Assembly: GCA_000499405.2 (NCBI GenBank)
Contig: HG738140.1
Span: 14,785,967-14,849,966, forward strand
Direction of reading: 5' to 3'
DNA length: 64,000 nucleotides
Source of the DNA: Onchocerca volvulus
Lineage: Eukaryota; Nematoda; Chromadorea; Rhabditida; Onchocercidae
Shown: piece by piece, positions 50,238-63,627 of the stretch
Numbering within the stretch: position 1 is the first letter of the stretch
Layout: every line of letters begins with the position of its first letter
Notes under the pieces: model-generated
Databases searched by the model: none
What the model was told of the DNA's origin: nothing
Seen by the model: the letters and a program-made list of their open reading frames with translations, nothing else
Program-made: the position numbers and the translations under genes

Positions 50238-53200
50238 TAAACAAAAATAATTTCAATCGCAGGGATATAAATTTATTATACTGTAGTATCGTAAGTTTTA
50301 TTTGCACTATTTTATCTTTTATCTCCTGTCATTACCATTTGATTAAGTATCAAAAATGATTCATAAAATTAAATAGAAAATTTTGAATGATAATAGAATT
50401 TCATATTGCATCCATTTTATCGCTTCATGTCTTATTTTATTTCACTGTGACAATATTCTGTTCTCATCTGTAATGCGAAAATATTGAGGAATATGTGCAA
50501 ATTTTGTTTTGCTTAGAATTTTCGTTTTTTTTTTTTTATATCGAAAACTAGTTTTTAATAGTTTGCAATATTTGCAATATACTGAAAATCGAGAGGAAGG
50601 CATTATCCATGTGATAAAAAAAAGAAATATCTAATTGTCGATCTTAAAATTTTCATTATGCTTTAATTTATCAAAACTTATATGATCATTATAAAATATT
50701 GCGACAAATTTAATAACCTGTTAAACCTATACCATTTAGCTAAAAATATAACCATATAGCTGAAATACATTAGCAAAGCTATATATACAGTAGTCGTTTT
50801 TTCTTATATATCCATTTAAAACTCAAACCAGTTTGCATAGAGTCTAATTATGTCAAGAGAATATAAACAGCTATTGTTTTTTTTTTTTTTTTTTTAGTAA
50901 TTAAGTGGAATAGAACGAAAAATTATGCTGCTCCATCTATTTCAGCTTAATTTTCTATTAAAATGAGAAATAATTGAGCTTTGAGTTTCCTTACTATGTT
51001 AACCACTTGTACTACACTCATAATATGTTTTTGGTTGATATAGCAGATTGGTTAGTGGTTTTATTTTAACAAAATTCAGTAAAGAATTTATTTTTTAACT
51101 TTATTGAAGTAAAAAAATTGATTACCACTGCGATAAACAAGCAGCATTCTTACTTTTTTACTATCTTGCTTTTTCGCTAATTTTACTTGATTTTGGAAAC
51201 TTTCAACATTTTCTATATCTTTTAATCGTTTGTTGCATTATAATTCATTTTTATTTTGCAATCGCTTATGATTTTTTAATAATAAACTTTTTGAAGAATG
51301 CAAAGCAAACCTTTGCGAAAATAAATATCGAGCAGCTTTTTTTTTTTTTTTTTTTTTAAAAACGATATTTTTGTGTATAATATGAACTTTTATCTTTTAG
51401 AAGTTTTCTGTATATTACGTTTGTAACAATATTTAATCTATAAAAAAACAAAAAAATTAACAATATTTGATTATCTTTCAATAACGAACATTTTTTCATG
51501 TTGTATTGGCTTATTTGTATGTACATATGATATTTATTTAAGTTTTCGTTTCTATATAACATACAAAAAGAAAGTCATAAATCTGTCATTAACAAACTTT
51601 TTATAATGCTATGCTTTGCGAATGCATTCAGGTACCGAAAACTTAAATAAGCATCAAATGTATCTATATAAATAAAAATGTAAATGCTACCTGTTACTTC
51701 TCAATGACCTCAAGTTCTCCATTGATTTTTTTCGAATTTTGACACAACCTTACATTCGAATATGCGCGTGCTTTTATATAGACGTACTTACTTTTTTTCA
51801 CGTGTTACGTACGTGACAACTAAAAGTAATTGAGGGTGCGGAGTTTATTGACTCCGCTCTCCTTTTTTTCTCTCATTCTCCTCCTTCCCTCCACTGCTCT
51901 AATAATATTTAATAATTAAATAATAATAATTAGTAATAAATGATAAATAAATGCTTTAATATGCTAAATTAATTTTACAGAGGAAATTTCGTATCAATTT
52001 TTATATAAGTACTTTACGTGCCATACGCAACAACATATAGCATAAATTTAATAATAAACAGTATATATAAAAGAATTTTGATGAAATATTAAAATGAATA
52101 GCATAAAATTAAAAAATAAGCAATTGATAAAAAATTAAGTTAAGTAAAAATACTACTCGAAACGGTCTGCTTATCTTTTATATTAGCTAACTTAATTTAA
52201 CTCGCAATATTTAGTAAGCGCTCTGGTTTTACTTCTAAAGAAGGCTTAAATTCTGTTCTTTTAGTGGTTTTGTCGGTTTATTAGATATATTTTTTTCCAT
52301 TCTTTTAATGGTCACATAATGATCAACACATAATCACGTCTGGATAGATGGTTTAACTAATTACCTCACATCGAGAGGTTTCCCTAACATTGAAAGTAAG
52401 GAATATAAAAAGTTTTGGGCAAATGATAACTTTTTCAGTGTTCATGTAGAAACAACAAACGTAATGATTAATCATTATGACAAAAAATATATTAATAAAT
52501 TGTATATTGAGCAGTGAAAACGACAAATTTTTTTTCGACCTATCATCCGATCCCCCGTATAGCTCGCGCTTATCATGTTCTCCAATGTTTTCATTTATTT
52601 TGTGTGGATAATTATGTTTATACACATATATAATAACAAAGAAGAATGGATTTTTGATTTTTTTTTTGCTTTTGAATTAAAATTTTGAAATTAAATAAAA
52701 TTTTGTTTTTTGATCATACCTTAAAAAATTGAAAATTAAATAAAATTTATCTCTCGCTTATAAATCAAAAAAAATTTGAAATTAAGTAGAATTCATTTTT
52801 TGGTTTAAATCGAAAAGATTTAAACTTAGTTGTAATTAAGCACAAAATATTATCAAAGCAGTGACATGAGTTCAAGTTTAATTTTCTTTTCTACTGACAA
52901 AGTCTCGAAATTACTTCTTGCAAATGATAATAGAAATTTCAGTTGATTTTAACGTTGAGAAACTTCCAGCGATTGAAGGACTGTAAGTGTATAAATGTAA
53001 ATTTAATGAAAGAATAAATCTTTGTAATATATACCTGAATTATATTGTATTACATCAAAAAGTAGACAAAGTACTGGGAAAAATTATCAGATTTACCAGT
53101 ACTCTAATAAATGTTGTGTATTTATTCGGATTAGAAGTATTTATTGGTGGAATATTACTGATGAAGCGTATTAAATTGCAATTCTATAATTACAGGTAAT

Positions 53201-53247
53201 TGCCATTTTTGAACTTATTATTCGCATCTGTGATGCATCGGAAAAAA
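50238..53247. other. AT-rich interval between the zinc-finger and peroxidase genes
   Basis: No supported coding exon. T-runs at 50528-50540, 50877-50896 and 51338-51357. A Helitron-related repeat is annotated separately at 51655-51905. The left-hand end of the peroxidase 3' UTR lies at the right edge. Confidence 0.5.
51655..51905. repeat. repeat related to the sequence behind the Helitron terminus at 63.7 kb
   Basis: Shares with 63715-63900 the ordered strings TATAAATAAAAATGT(A/C)AATG, TTTTGACACAA, GCATTCGAATA- or ACATTCGAATA-like, and CG(T/C)(A/G)TG.TTTTATA. It ends with a GGAGTTTATTGACTCC hairpin. No Helitron terminus was seen at its edges. Confidence 0.6.
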
Positions 53248-56200
53248 TTACAATTGCCCGCTTTTCTGATGTATCAGTGATGAGCATTGTATTACGCAGA
53301 CTGTATCCTATAAAGAGGAAAATTACATCATTAAATGCAAATCAGAAATTCTATGAAACAATGAGAAATTTTTTTAGAAATTTTCGGGAGGAAAAAAAAA
53401 AGAGATAAACATACAGCGATCACTTCCGATAAGACATAATGGTTTAACAATGATTCGCAATGACCAATTATCATCGCATGACATTTTGGCTAAAATGTTA
53501 TTTATTTAAGGAATTCTAATTTAATTAAAAGATTTAGAAGTTTTATTTTCCACCAAATTCATTAAAAAAATTAAAATATATGAACATTTTAAACATACTC
53601 CTTCAGCGGTACAGGTACACATGATGCATGGTTTTATACGTTCTGTCTTTCCCATTTGAATAGTTCGATTATCTACCGTACAAAATTCTGAAAAGAAATT
53701 TCAGTTCTTTTCAAAGTTAAGCATTATTTAAAGTTTTGGATTGGAAGGAAAAAAAAAGTATCATGAGAATTTCACGTTGGTCAAGCCATTTATAAATGTC
53801 AATTTCCGCTAATTCAGAACACTTGATTGGTGCATTCCTGAAATTAAATATCTGATCGTATTAGCATAAATAATAATTTTCACTTGCAAAATTTAACATA
53901 TCCGAATTTAGCTTAGTCGGTTGGAATCGAAAATAATAAATTAAATTGACGAATGATTTTAAAATTAACAAGAACAATTTGGAAGAAAGAACAGAAGTGG
54001 AATTTAAACAAACGTTAAATCATCTGGAATAAGGAATGCATTTGGTTGAATGTTATGCGCATATTGACTGTTTGCACAAATAAGTTTACTTAATGTTGTT
54101 TTCCGTATTTCCGCTAATTGATCTAGAACTTAAACATTTCATGAAATTCTTACAATTCCATTATTCCGGAACTAAATAAGTGGCAAATTAGAATTCTTAT
54201 ATCTACCTATTTTTACAAATTTGCGGAAATAAGTGAGTTGTATATTAAAAGAAATTTATTTGATTTAACCTATGCCATTGTCCTCCAATTTATGTCATTA
54301 TAATAGGTTAAATTAAAAATCTTTTTTGCGTTGACTTATCTGACGTCATATATAAATTTGTTATTTTCTCATATTTTAGGCATATTCTGAAGCTTAGTTT
54401 GTTAACAACCTTGACGATCGACGATAACTCTTTAATTAATTTTTTCTTATCAACAGTCCCTTATCTTTCATTATGTGAATTTTTATAAAAGCAATAAACC
54501 TGGCGTAAACTTTGTTGCCGGACAATCGTTTTCGTAATAAAATCGATCACAACGTTTTAACCGTTGAAAATGTTCGCCAATGATACATATTAGCATTGGT
54601 CCAATCAGTGTTCCTTAAATTAAAAAAAAAAAAAAAAAAAAAAGATTACGATTACTGCAAGAATAACACTGATTTTACAAAAATTTTGCATGAAATCAAT
54701 GAAAATTTCGTAATATAAATTACAAATCTTATTTTCTTATTTGTTTTTTCTTTCAATTAATTTCTGTTCGATTTTTGTTTATTCTAACAAATTTTTTATG
54801 CAAAATTATTGGTTTTCGGTTATACTTTACTTGCAAAAAAACTAATAGTCAGGTTTAACTTTTGATTCAACCAACCTTTGACTGGCCTTTCAGATATCAA
54901 ACCCGTAAAGAGGTCAATATCATCCACGTGGTTATAAACACTTTGTAATGCGATTATCGTTTGTTTATCCATAACATCTTCTAAGTCATCAAAATTTCTC
55001 GCACGATGCATTTCACACATTTCACTGGAATTTCGTCCATTTTTATTTGTTAATATTTTTTAAATTCATCTATATTTAAAATTAATTTAATTAGTTATTT
55101 TTCGTACTTGTCTTATTTTAATTTTGATTTAAAATCTTCTTTTCTCTTTCTTCATTTTCATTTATTTAATTTCATGAAAACTATACCGATATGAATTATA
55201 TGGTGGTATACCATGATCTCTTCCACGTTGTATATTGAGTGCAGGAAGATCCATGCCTGTATATGGATCAGTTAATTGTTCGAATAAATGATTTCGAATG
55301 GCATTACTGACATGACGATCAAAACGCATACTAAAATTATACATTTGTCATATGAAAAGATAGAAAAAAAGATTAATTTGAATTTGGTGTACTCATTTTC
55401 AGAATTTGTATTGAAAGAAATGAGATAATGATATGATATATTTTACGTAATCTGAGAAGGCCCAGAATTATTGATTATATACAAGTAGAATTTACCTATG
55501 TGATCCAAGAAGGCCCATAATTACTGATTCAATATGTCCAGTTTCCAGAGTATAATAGAATGTTACGTTATTGAATGAAGTCTAAAAATATCATTTCAAT
55601 TATAGCAAAAAAAAAAATTTGTACTATTTTATCTTATGAATTACTTTAAAAAAAAAGCATTTACTTTTAAATCGAGACCATCAGCTTTCTCTTGATATTC
55701 AGCATTCATACGTGGAAATACGTTACGTATAAGTGAATGACCAAAACGAAATGCTGCTGTTGCCACTTCGTGTGCCATAGTAGCATCACATTTATCATCA
55801 TATCCTGAAATTATTATGTTCCTTTTTTTTTCTTCATATTTTAATTAAATATTACGAATAATTCATTCATATACAATTTAATTAAATAAAAAGGATAATA
55901 AATTTAAAAACTAATACAATTTATAACTATTATTGAGTTTTTTGACATTTCAATTGAGAATTATTAGATATAATTTAACTGAATGCAAAAATCTGATAGA
56001 TTTAACAATTGATACAATTTAAAATTAATACTGCTTTATTCTTTTTTTGAAATTTCAATTGAATTTTACAAATGAGTTATTTAGGTATAATTCAATTAAG
56101 TATGAAAAAGTAATAAAATTAAAAATTAATACAATTTAATTACCATGATAATAGCCAATTTTTCGCGGAACAAGATCATATTTTTCAGTAGCTTCAGAAC

Positions 56201-59200
56201 CTAATACAATAGGTAACCATTGGTTATAGACAATGTGTTGTACTTTAGCACCCATTATACGTCGTGTTTCCTATAAATTATAGCTACTTGATAAAAATAT
56301 TTTAAAAATTTATCATTTATCATTTATCATTTATCAAAAGTTAACTTTAAGTTTGAAATTAAAAAAGTGAAATTAGAAAATTAATTACCAAATATATTTT
56401 TTCATCAGACCAATGACTGTTAATATTACTTAAACTTGTTGCAATACGATTATGTTCTCTGAGAAATAGCGTCTGCATAGCGGTAAGACCTGGTTGTTCA
56501 TTATTACGTTCATCACCGGCATTGAAACATGGATATTGTGGATGGGATCTGAAAATACCTTTGGCGTGATTCTTCTTTTTTTTTGGCAATAAAAATTTGC
56601 AGAATTTTTTCTTTTGACTTGTTAGCTATAAACTTGGTAAAAAGTTCTGAAGTTTTAAACTTAATACGAACAATTTAAATTCACATTTTTCGTTAGAAAT
56701 CTATTTTTAGATATAAAAAATAAATAATTTATTTGTGATTTGTTCCAAACTTCGGCGAATACAATTTCTTGTTGATCATATGAAACAAAAAACCTGCAAT
56801 CTAGTTCCTGATGTCCTTGTGGTAAAGCTTCTCGATTGAAGCCAAGATTTGTATAGGCAAGACGTCCTTGGCTAAACAAACGTAGCCTATTTGCTTCACA
56901 TTTCGTTGAACCATAGATAAACGAAGCATCAATATAAGAAGTCAACTGATCCAACTAAAATCATTGATGTCGGAAAAACCGAAGTATTCCTTTGTATTAT
57001 AGAAATATCTTTGTATATGCAAATTTTCGATCCTTATACTATAATATTTTATAGTGAATTGTGTGTTACTATGATAATATAGAGTAACAATTTCGTTACA
57101 GAAAGAATTCTTATCTGAGGATATTCATTCAATGATCCGGCCTTTCCTCTGATCGCCTTTGATCTGATCGATCAAGGCTTTCAATCCTTTGATCAGGTCG
57201 GTATCCCAGGAGTGGTCTTTCTCAATACCTATACCATAAAAAACTTTCCAAAGTTCGAATTACCTATACACGCAAATGACTTCCCAAAGAAAATAAAACA
57301 AAAAAAAAACAACAAAAAAAAAACAACCAAAGGGTAAGTTAGAGAAGTTCAAACTACTTCCCAAAGGGTAAGTTAGAGAAGTTCAAACTATCTATAACCC
57401 TCAGATAACTTCCCTACTATCAAAAAGAAGTTCAAACTATCGGTTGCACAAATGATATTCCTCAATTCGTTATGTGCCGTAGTTGCGACAAATAAAACTC
57501 ATCATATGAAGGACTTCGTTACAGAACATAATCATTTGTACCAAATTCCAATCCTTTCCCCAAATTTTACTTTCCCAGTTAAAAATTTAAAATAAAGACA
57601 AATTTCTTGCAGACTTTTACTGGGATTTTTATTTAGATTGATTTATCTAAATTTTTGCTTCGATTAATTTTTACTTGAACTTATTTTATCAAGATTAGGT
57701 CGGAACAATAATTATAATTCACTATATTTGTAATAAAATTATATACATATCTGATTTCGATATCCCAGAGTAAGTTGTCCTAGTAGAGATCTAGCAAATG
57801 AAATACATCTTGGTTCACCATTATCGTGCAAATGTGGAAAATAAGGATCATCATTTTCGACTGGTATCGGAAAACAATGTATGGAAACAGTTTCCGCTGA
57901 ATCACAACGGCTACAATCCAAAATGGTATTTCCGGGTCCTGTTAAACAAAAATAAAAAAAAATCTCATAAAAATTGATGCTTTGAAAATATAAAAATAAG
58001 CTAAAAAATTGAAGAAATTAAATTTTAAAATTTCAATAAATATTTTTATTAATATTTCAAAACATTGCTTAAAATTTATTAATTCCATTAATAAACTTGC
58101 TACATTATTAAAATAAAACAATAAACATTTTTCATTATTTTCGGGACAAATAAATATTATGGAATTGAAAGTTATTTTTGAAACCTCTTGAAACTGGTGA
58201 ATGAGCAAAATCATGATCAATTAATTGCCCCATTTGCATTAACATATGCGTATATTTCGGATGAAATCCAGGTACTTCAGTATGCATAACATTTGATATC
58301 TTTCGGGCTGATGGCAATTTACGTTTATTTTTACCCAATATGCGTGGACTATCGAAACCTACAAATAATAAGACTGACATTTAATTAAATAAATCACTGC
58401 TACCATAATTAATACAATGCCAGAATATTATTGTTTGAGACGATCCATATAAAACGAAATCCACTGCATTTATTGTAATGTAATTTTCAAAGATCTCTCT
58501 CGAAATGAACTCCGTAAAAGATTTACAAAAAATGATTCTGAATCTATGAAAATAATTTCAGAAATATTTCGCAAAAAAATTATTTGAAATAATTTTTTTT
58601 TTTTTTTTTTTTTTTTTTTGCAGATGAATATTCGGGTATTATGTTATATGTAGATGATGAAATTTGTTTAGAATTTTTGAATTTGAACGGAAAAAATTAC
58701 CATCCTCATAAATCGGATCCAGTAAACGACGCATTGGTGCAAATGCATTCCCATAATGTGGAAATTTCAAATTATTACACCATCCGGAAAATGTACGATA
58801 TTTGGTGGTATGATCACAAGGCAATGGTTGTGATAAGCATTCTTCGATGGATGGATTTTCTTCGCCCAAAAAATTCGTAATATTTCCAACAAACTGCGAT
58901 ACGTCAATTTCGGGAAGTAAACGTTGCAGTGTTGGCAAATCTAATTCTAATGGTAAGCGTTCTTCTTCACTCAAACCATCACTAAATAAAGCTTTGAGTA
59001 AATTTATAGAAAATTATCAAATTTAAAAATTTAAATAAAATTTATTTTAATTTTTTCAACAATTAAATTTACCCTGTTAACAAAATTTTGGTCGTTTCGC
59101 GAAGAATTTCTGCACGACGTGAAATTTCCAGTGATATATTTTTTGGTGCCATCAAAATTGAATGTTCACAAACTGCCGAATTTTGATTTCTATTTGTATT

Positions 59201-62200
59201 TCTATCTCCTGTTAATAGCATATACATGAAAGTGACCAAAATGATATTTCAAATACAGAGGTTTTTATTTATGAGTAAATAAATTCTTGAAAAAATTAAT
59301 TCCTGAAGTTTTTGAAAGTCAGAAAAACAAAGTAAACAATGAATTAAACATGTTTTATCATTACCATGTGTATTGATTCGATTTGCTTCTGCTTTATTTA
59401 AATATTTCGCATGTTCAGTACCCAATAGTATCGCTTTTTCTAATGTAGCCATTGTTATAGATAATTTTAGCCTAGGCTCTTGATCAGTCCACTTTGTTAA
59501 ATCGATCGTATCGATTCTCGTTGAATTACAATTCACGGGAAAATTCCTGCACGAAATTTACCAACATATAAACAATTAAGAATTATTTGAATAAAAATTT
59601 TGATCAAATTCATGAATAATTTCCCAATCTCGAAAAATTTGCTTCTTGTCTTTTTTAAAATAATCCATTTTATATTTCTAATAATTAAGCCAACTTCGTA
59701 TAAAAAATAATCGCGATTGGGATAGCATTTGTGCATTTGATTAAAATTTTTTTTCGAATAAGTCTTTATTGTCTTTGATAAATTTCAAATTGAAATGTAA
59801 TATTTTTTTAAAATAATTCATCTTAAATGATTTTGATCTAAAAAAAAAGGACAAAAAAAGATAATACAATAACTACAGGAAAATATCAGCAACTATGAAA
59901 ACATTTGGTTGAATTTGTTGTATATCGTCCGAATTATCACATATTATTCGAGCTAATGTTGTTTTTCGAATTTCTTCCAATTGTTCCAGTGTGAACGCTG
60001 TTGGTACAAAAAAATTTTCATACCAAAATCGATCACCTCGACGAATCTTAACAAAATTAAAAATAATCAAATTAATGCTTATTCTATTTTAATTGTGGCA
60101 TGCTCGTTATGGGTACTGACATAAAAATTTAAATAACAAATTGAAATGACTAGTCAATCATTATATAGGATAAGTAAAACCAGTCAAAATACAAAGTCTG
60201 TTAAATCAATTAAGCGGAATAGATATCAAATTTCACGTCAACTAAAATTTACGATGAGAAGAAATTAAAAATAATTCAGATGTTTTTTTTAAAAAGATTT
60301 GGCTGAAGTTTGATCAGCAATAAATTTAATATCATACATAATTATTATTTTGCCATTTCGAATTATCATTATTTTACCATTTCGATTATTAATACGAATT
60401 TAATTAATAATTCAAAAAAGAAAAGGAAAATTTTATATAAAACCTTTTGGAATTGTTTACCGATAATACATGCAAATGTTGGTCCAATTAATGCACCAAG
60501 TTCTGGCTTCTCAGCCATGCCAAGTACAAATAAATCGACGTCATCGATGTCATCGTATAACTCGGCCAGTTCATCCAAAGCAAGCGACTTTAGTACCTAC
60601 GTTAGAATAATTGATCGATGAATGTAAAATTTGTTCAAATCGCAAGCTTTTTTTTTTGCTGTTTAATAAGTATTTGGGTATCTAATAATTAATGAAATAG
60701 AAAATGAAATTAATTTTGCTGTAGTTTAGTCTAATTAATCTAAATGCTAAGCATAACAATATGATTTTCGATTCAAAGATAATGAATATTTCGAGGGAAT
60801 TACTATATCAGCTAAATCGGTAAAGTTAGTTGGACGTTGAAGACCACAAGCGCTTCGAAAAGCAGTATATCCCGGGATTCCATGATCTCGACCCATTTGT
60901 ATGATCATTGCTGCTAAATCAAGTCCATAATTGCCTTCACCACGAAGGAATTCATTTTTGAAATATTTATTCATATGCAATCCAGGTTTACGGATTGTTT
61001 CACGTAACAAAAATCTGCAAAATTAGCAAATTTAATCAAGATTAATTTAGAAAAACGAAAACCAATTATTGTTGGAAATTTTGATGGAAAAAAAAGCAAA
61101 TGAATAACCACTAATTAGAAGCGTTTGATTATTATAACAATGTATTGGGATTGTTTGGCCGTTTAATTTCCGATTTTACCAAAGTAAAAATTGAATTTAA
61201 CGTCAACTTCTAAAACTTCTATTTTTTGCTTAAATTTCTGTTTTGATTAACTTTACTGAAAACTTTACCTTTCCCAACTGCTCAATTAGTTTTACCTCAA
61301 AATTAATTTGAAATAAGATCAAAATCAAGTAAAGTGAATATATAATACACACCTTAAAATGGTATCCATTTTACCGCTATAAAATAGTTCTGGATTGTTG
61401 ATGAGAGCACTCCAAGATTTCTCGGTCCTATGATTCTCTTTACTATTCTCGTAGAGAAATATATGATCAGAGAATAGCGAATAATAAAATAATCCAACCG
61501 CAGATGCGTATTCATTTAATATTGTTGCATCTGTTTTCTAATGTTATAATTAATCAATAACTTCTCAAATTTATCATTATCTCTGAATAAAAATATATCA
61601 CTAATTAATTAAAATCAATTAAAAAAACAGGTACAAAACTTGAAGAATTGAAAGATTTATAAAGAACTTTTCAACTTTAATTTTACCAAATTATAGTCAC
61701 TATCATAATCATTCGATCGTAGCTTAATATCATACTGTCTTAATCTATTTTTTCCAACAAGAATTGGTAAGAATTCATTATAAGTAATGTGTTGAATTTG
61801 TGCAATAACAATTTGACGTGCTTCTTGAAATAATTTTTCATCATCCCAACCAATATTTATAGTCTAAAATTATTGAATGAGAAAGTAGGTAAACAATGAA
61901 ATATGTTCTAAATAAACACTAAAAATTGAAATACAAATAAAAATAAATGAAAATATTTTGAAGGATTAATTTTCAAATCAATTTATTTATAAAATTGCTT
62001 TTTTTTTTGCTTTTATCGAAGTTAATTATTTAAAACATTTCCTTTTTCTTTTAACTTGTTAATAGATTATAGCTAACTTTTAATTGTTTGGCAATATTAT
62101 TATGTTGACGTAACCATATTGTATGTAAGGCAGTCTGTGTCGGAAATAAATTTGTAAATTCACCACCTGCCAAGAAACATCTTTGTGAGTTTCCATTATT

Positions 62201-63507
62201 CCAACAAGTACCATCAATTATATTTGGTAATAAAGTGGCATTATATTTTGAATTTTGCTGTGATAATAAAAGACCTATAAATACTGTTTAAGTCTAAAAT
62301 TACAAATTTTTTTTCTTTAAATTTCCCTCAAAAAATTTTTCCAGTATCCGTTCGTATCTGTCAATTAATATATGAATATTTGCAGTGGTTAATTTGGTAC
62401 ACATATTTAAATTAATAAGCATTAAAAGTTTATACAACTAAGTAACAAAAGCATTTTCATCAGTATCCTTTTTATTTAAATTCATGCATATAATTTCGAA
62501 ATTTTCTGATGACACATTTTAATGGAAAATATCACCAAAATATAATTGAAAAGTTAAGCAATTAATTATAACAAACCATCTTGATATGCACGAAGTTTAC
62601 TAGTACGTTCCACGGTACTACCATATATATGACTAGCATCAAGGAAAGATGTCGCTTGATTAACTTGTTCCCGAGGACCGAGTGAGCAATTTTCCCGAGG
62701 TGATGTTGCTGTACGTACATACGGTAAGCATCGTGTGTGTGCTATAATAATTATTATAATTATTTGAGAATTTCAAAAAAAAAAATGAAAAAAAAAAAAC
62801 AGGAATTGTAGAATCATCTAGAGAAAGAATATTTGATCAAAGTAAAATTTGCGATACGCGAAAAATGGATTATTTATTGCAGAAACATACATTTAAAAAT
62901 TTTTCTGAATTATTTATAAAAATTACTTGAATAAATCGTATCATTTTGATCGACTTCAATGGGATAACATTCTGGATGAGCATGCTGCTGATTGCAGCAT
63001 AATAATGGTTTTGATTGATTGCCTGAATTTTATTGAAAAAACTACTTTTTGAGAACAATTTTCTTTTAATTGTATTATAAATAGATTAAATATTCGTATT
63101 CAAAGACCATGAAAAAATATTTTCCTTAGAAAAATTCATTCCTTTCATTTTCGTATTAAAATATTTTCAAAATTTGCAAATGCTAGTTATAATTAATACA
63201 ATATATAGCAGGGAAGCCTCTTATTTTATTGCTTATTTGTTGTTCTTATATTTGTCGAAAATTTTTTTTCTTATCATTTCAAAATTTTCCTATTTTCTCA
63301 TTTTATATTTATCATTCATGATAATACCTTCGTAAAGAGTAGTTACACCAGCATGAACAATATCTTCATTGATGAACATTGCCCATTGAGCAATTATCAT
63401 TGAACATGAAATATGTGGATCAGTTGGTTCAGTGATAAGATTATGTGAAATTTTCCGAGCACTTGGAAGTGCTGAACCATTAATTGAAATACGAGGCTCC
63501 GAAATTT
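53248..63507 (-). CDS. tandem animal haem peroxidase (pseudo-domain plus canonical domain), 5' end off window
   Basis: Twenty-six minus-strand exons from 63328-63507 to 53248-53307, all in phase except one junction (57751/56954); about 1,297 residues visible. Two An_peroxidase domains. Domain 1 (63507-59073): [14 protein letters not shown], then [12 protein letters not shown] where the family has GQxx[42 protein letters not shown], and [10 protein letters not shown] where the family has FRFGHSLI. Domain 2 (58981-53776): [82 protein letters not shown]. The C-terminal exons give a VWC-like module ([30 protein letters not shown]) then stop. Secreted enzymes of this family act in cuticle cross-linking or defence in nematodes. 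Domain 1 has lost catalytic residues; domain 2 should be active. The N-terminus (signal peptide, any ShK domains) lies right of the window. Confidence 0.96.
57100..57530. repeat. foreign-looking insertion with short tandem repeat in a peroxidase intron
   Basis: Less AT-rich than its surroundings, with palindromic TTTGATC/GATCAAGG strings near 57155-57200 and a 34-bp direct repeat (CCAAAGGGTAAGTTAGAGAA followed by GTTCAAACTA) at 57327-57356 and 57361-57390, plus a partial third at 57426-57442. No coding content recognised. Lies in the intron whose splice sites do not join in frame. Confidence 0.6.
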
Positions 63508-63627
63508 CTGTAATAATTATTAATTTTAGGATAATTTTTTAAATTTTACTATGAGATTTCTTGGTTTAAATTGGCAAAAATGTAACTTGTATAATAAATA
63601 GAATAAATATTGATTCTAGTAAAAAAA

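Noticed and set aside
58641..58880. 79-codon plus-strand frame
   Set aside because: Antisense to the exon 58701-58981 of the peroxidase gene.
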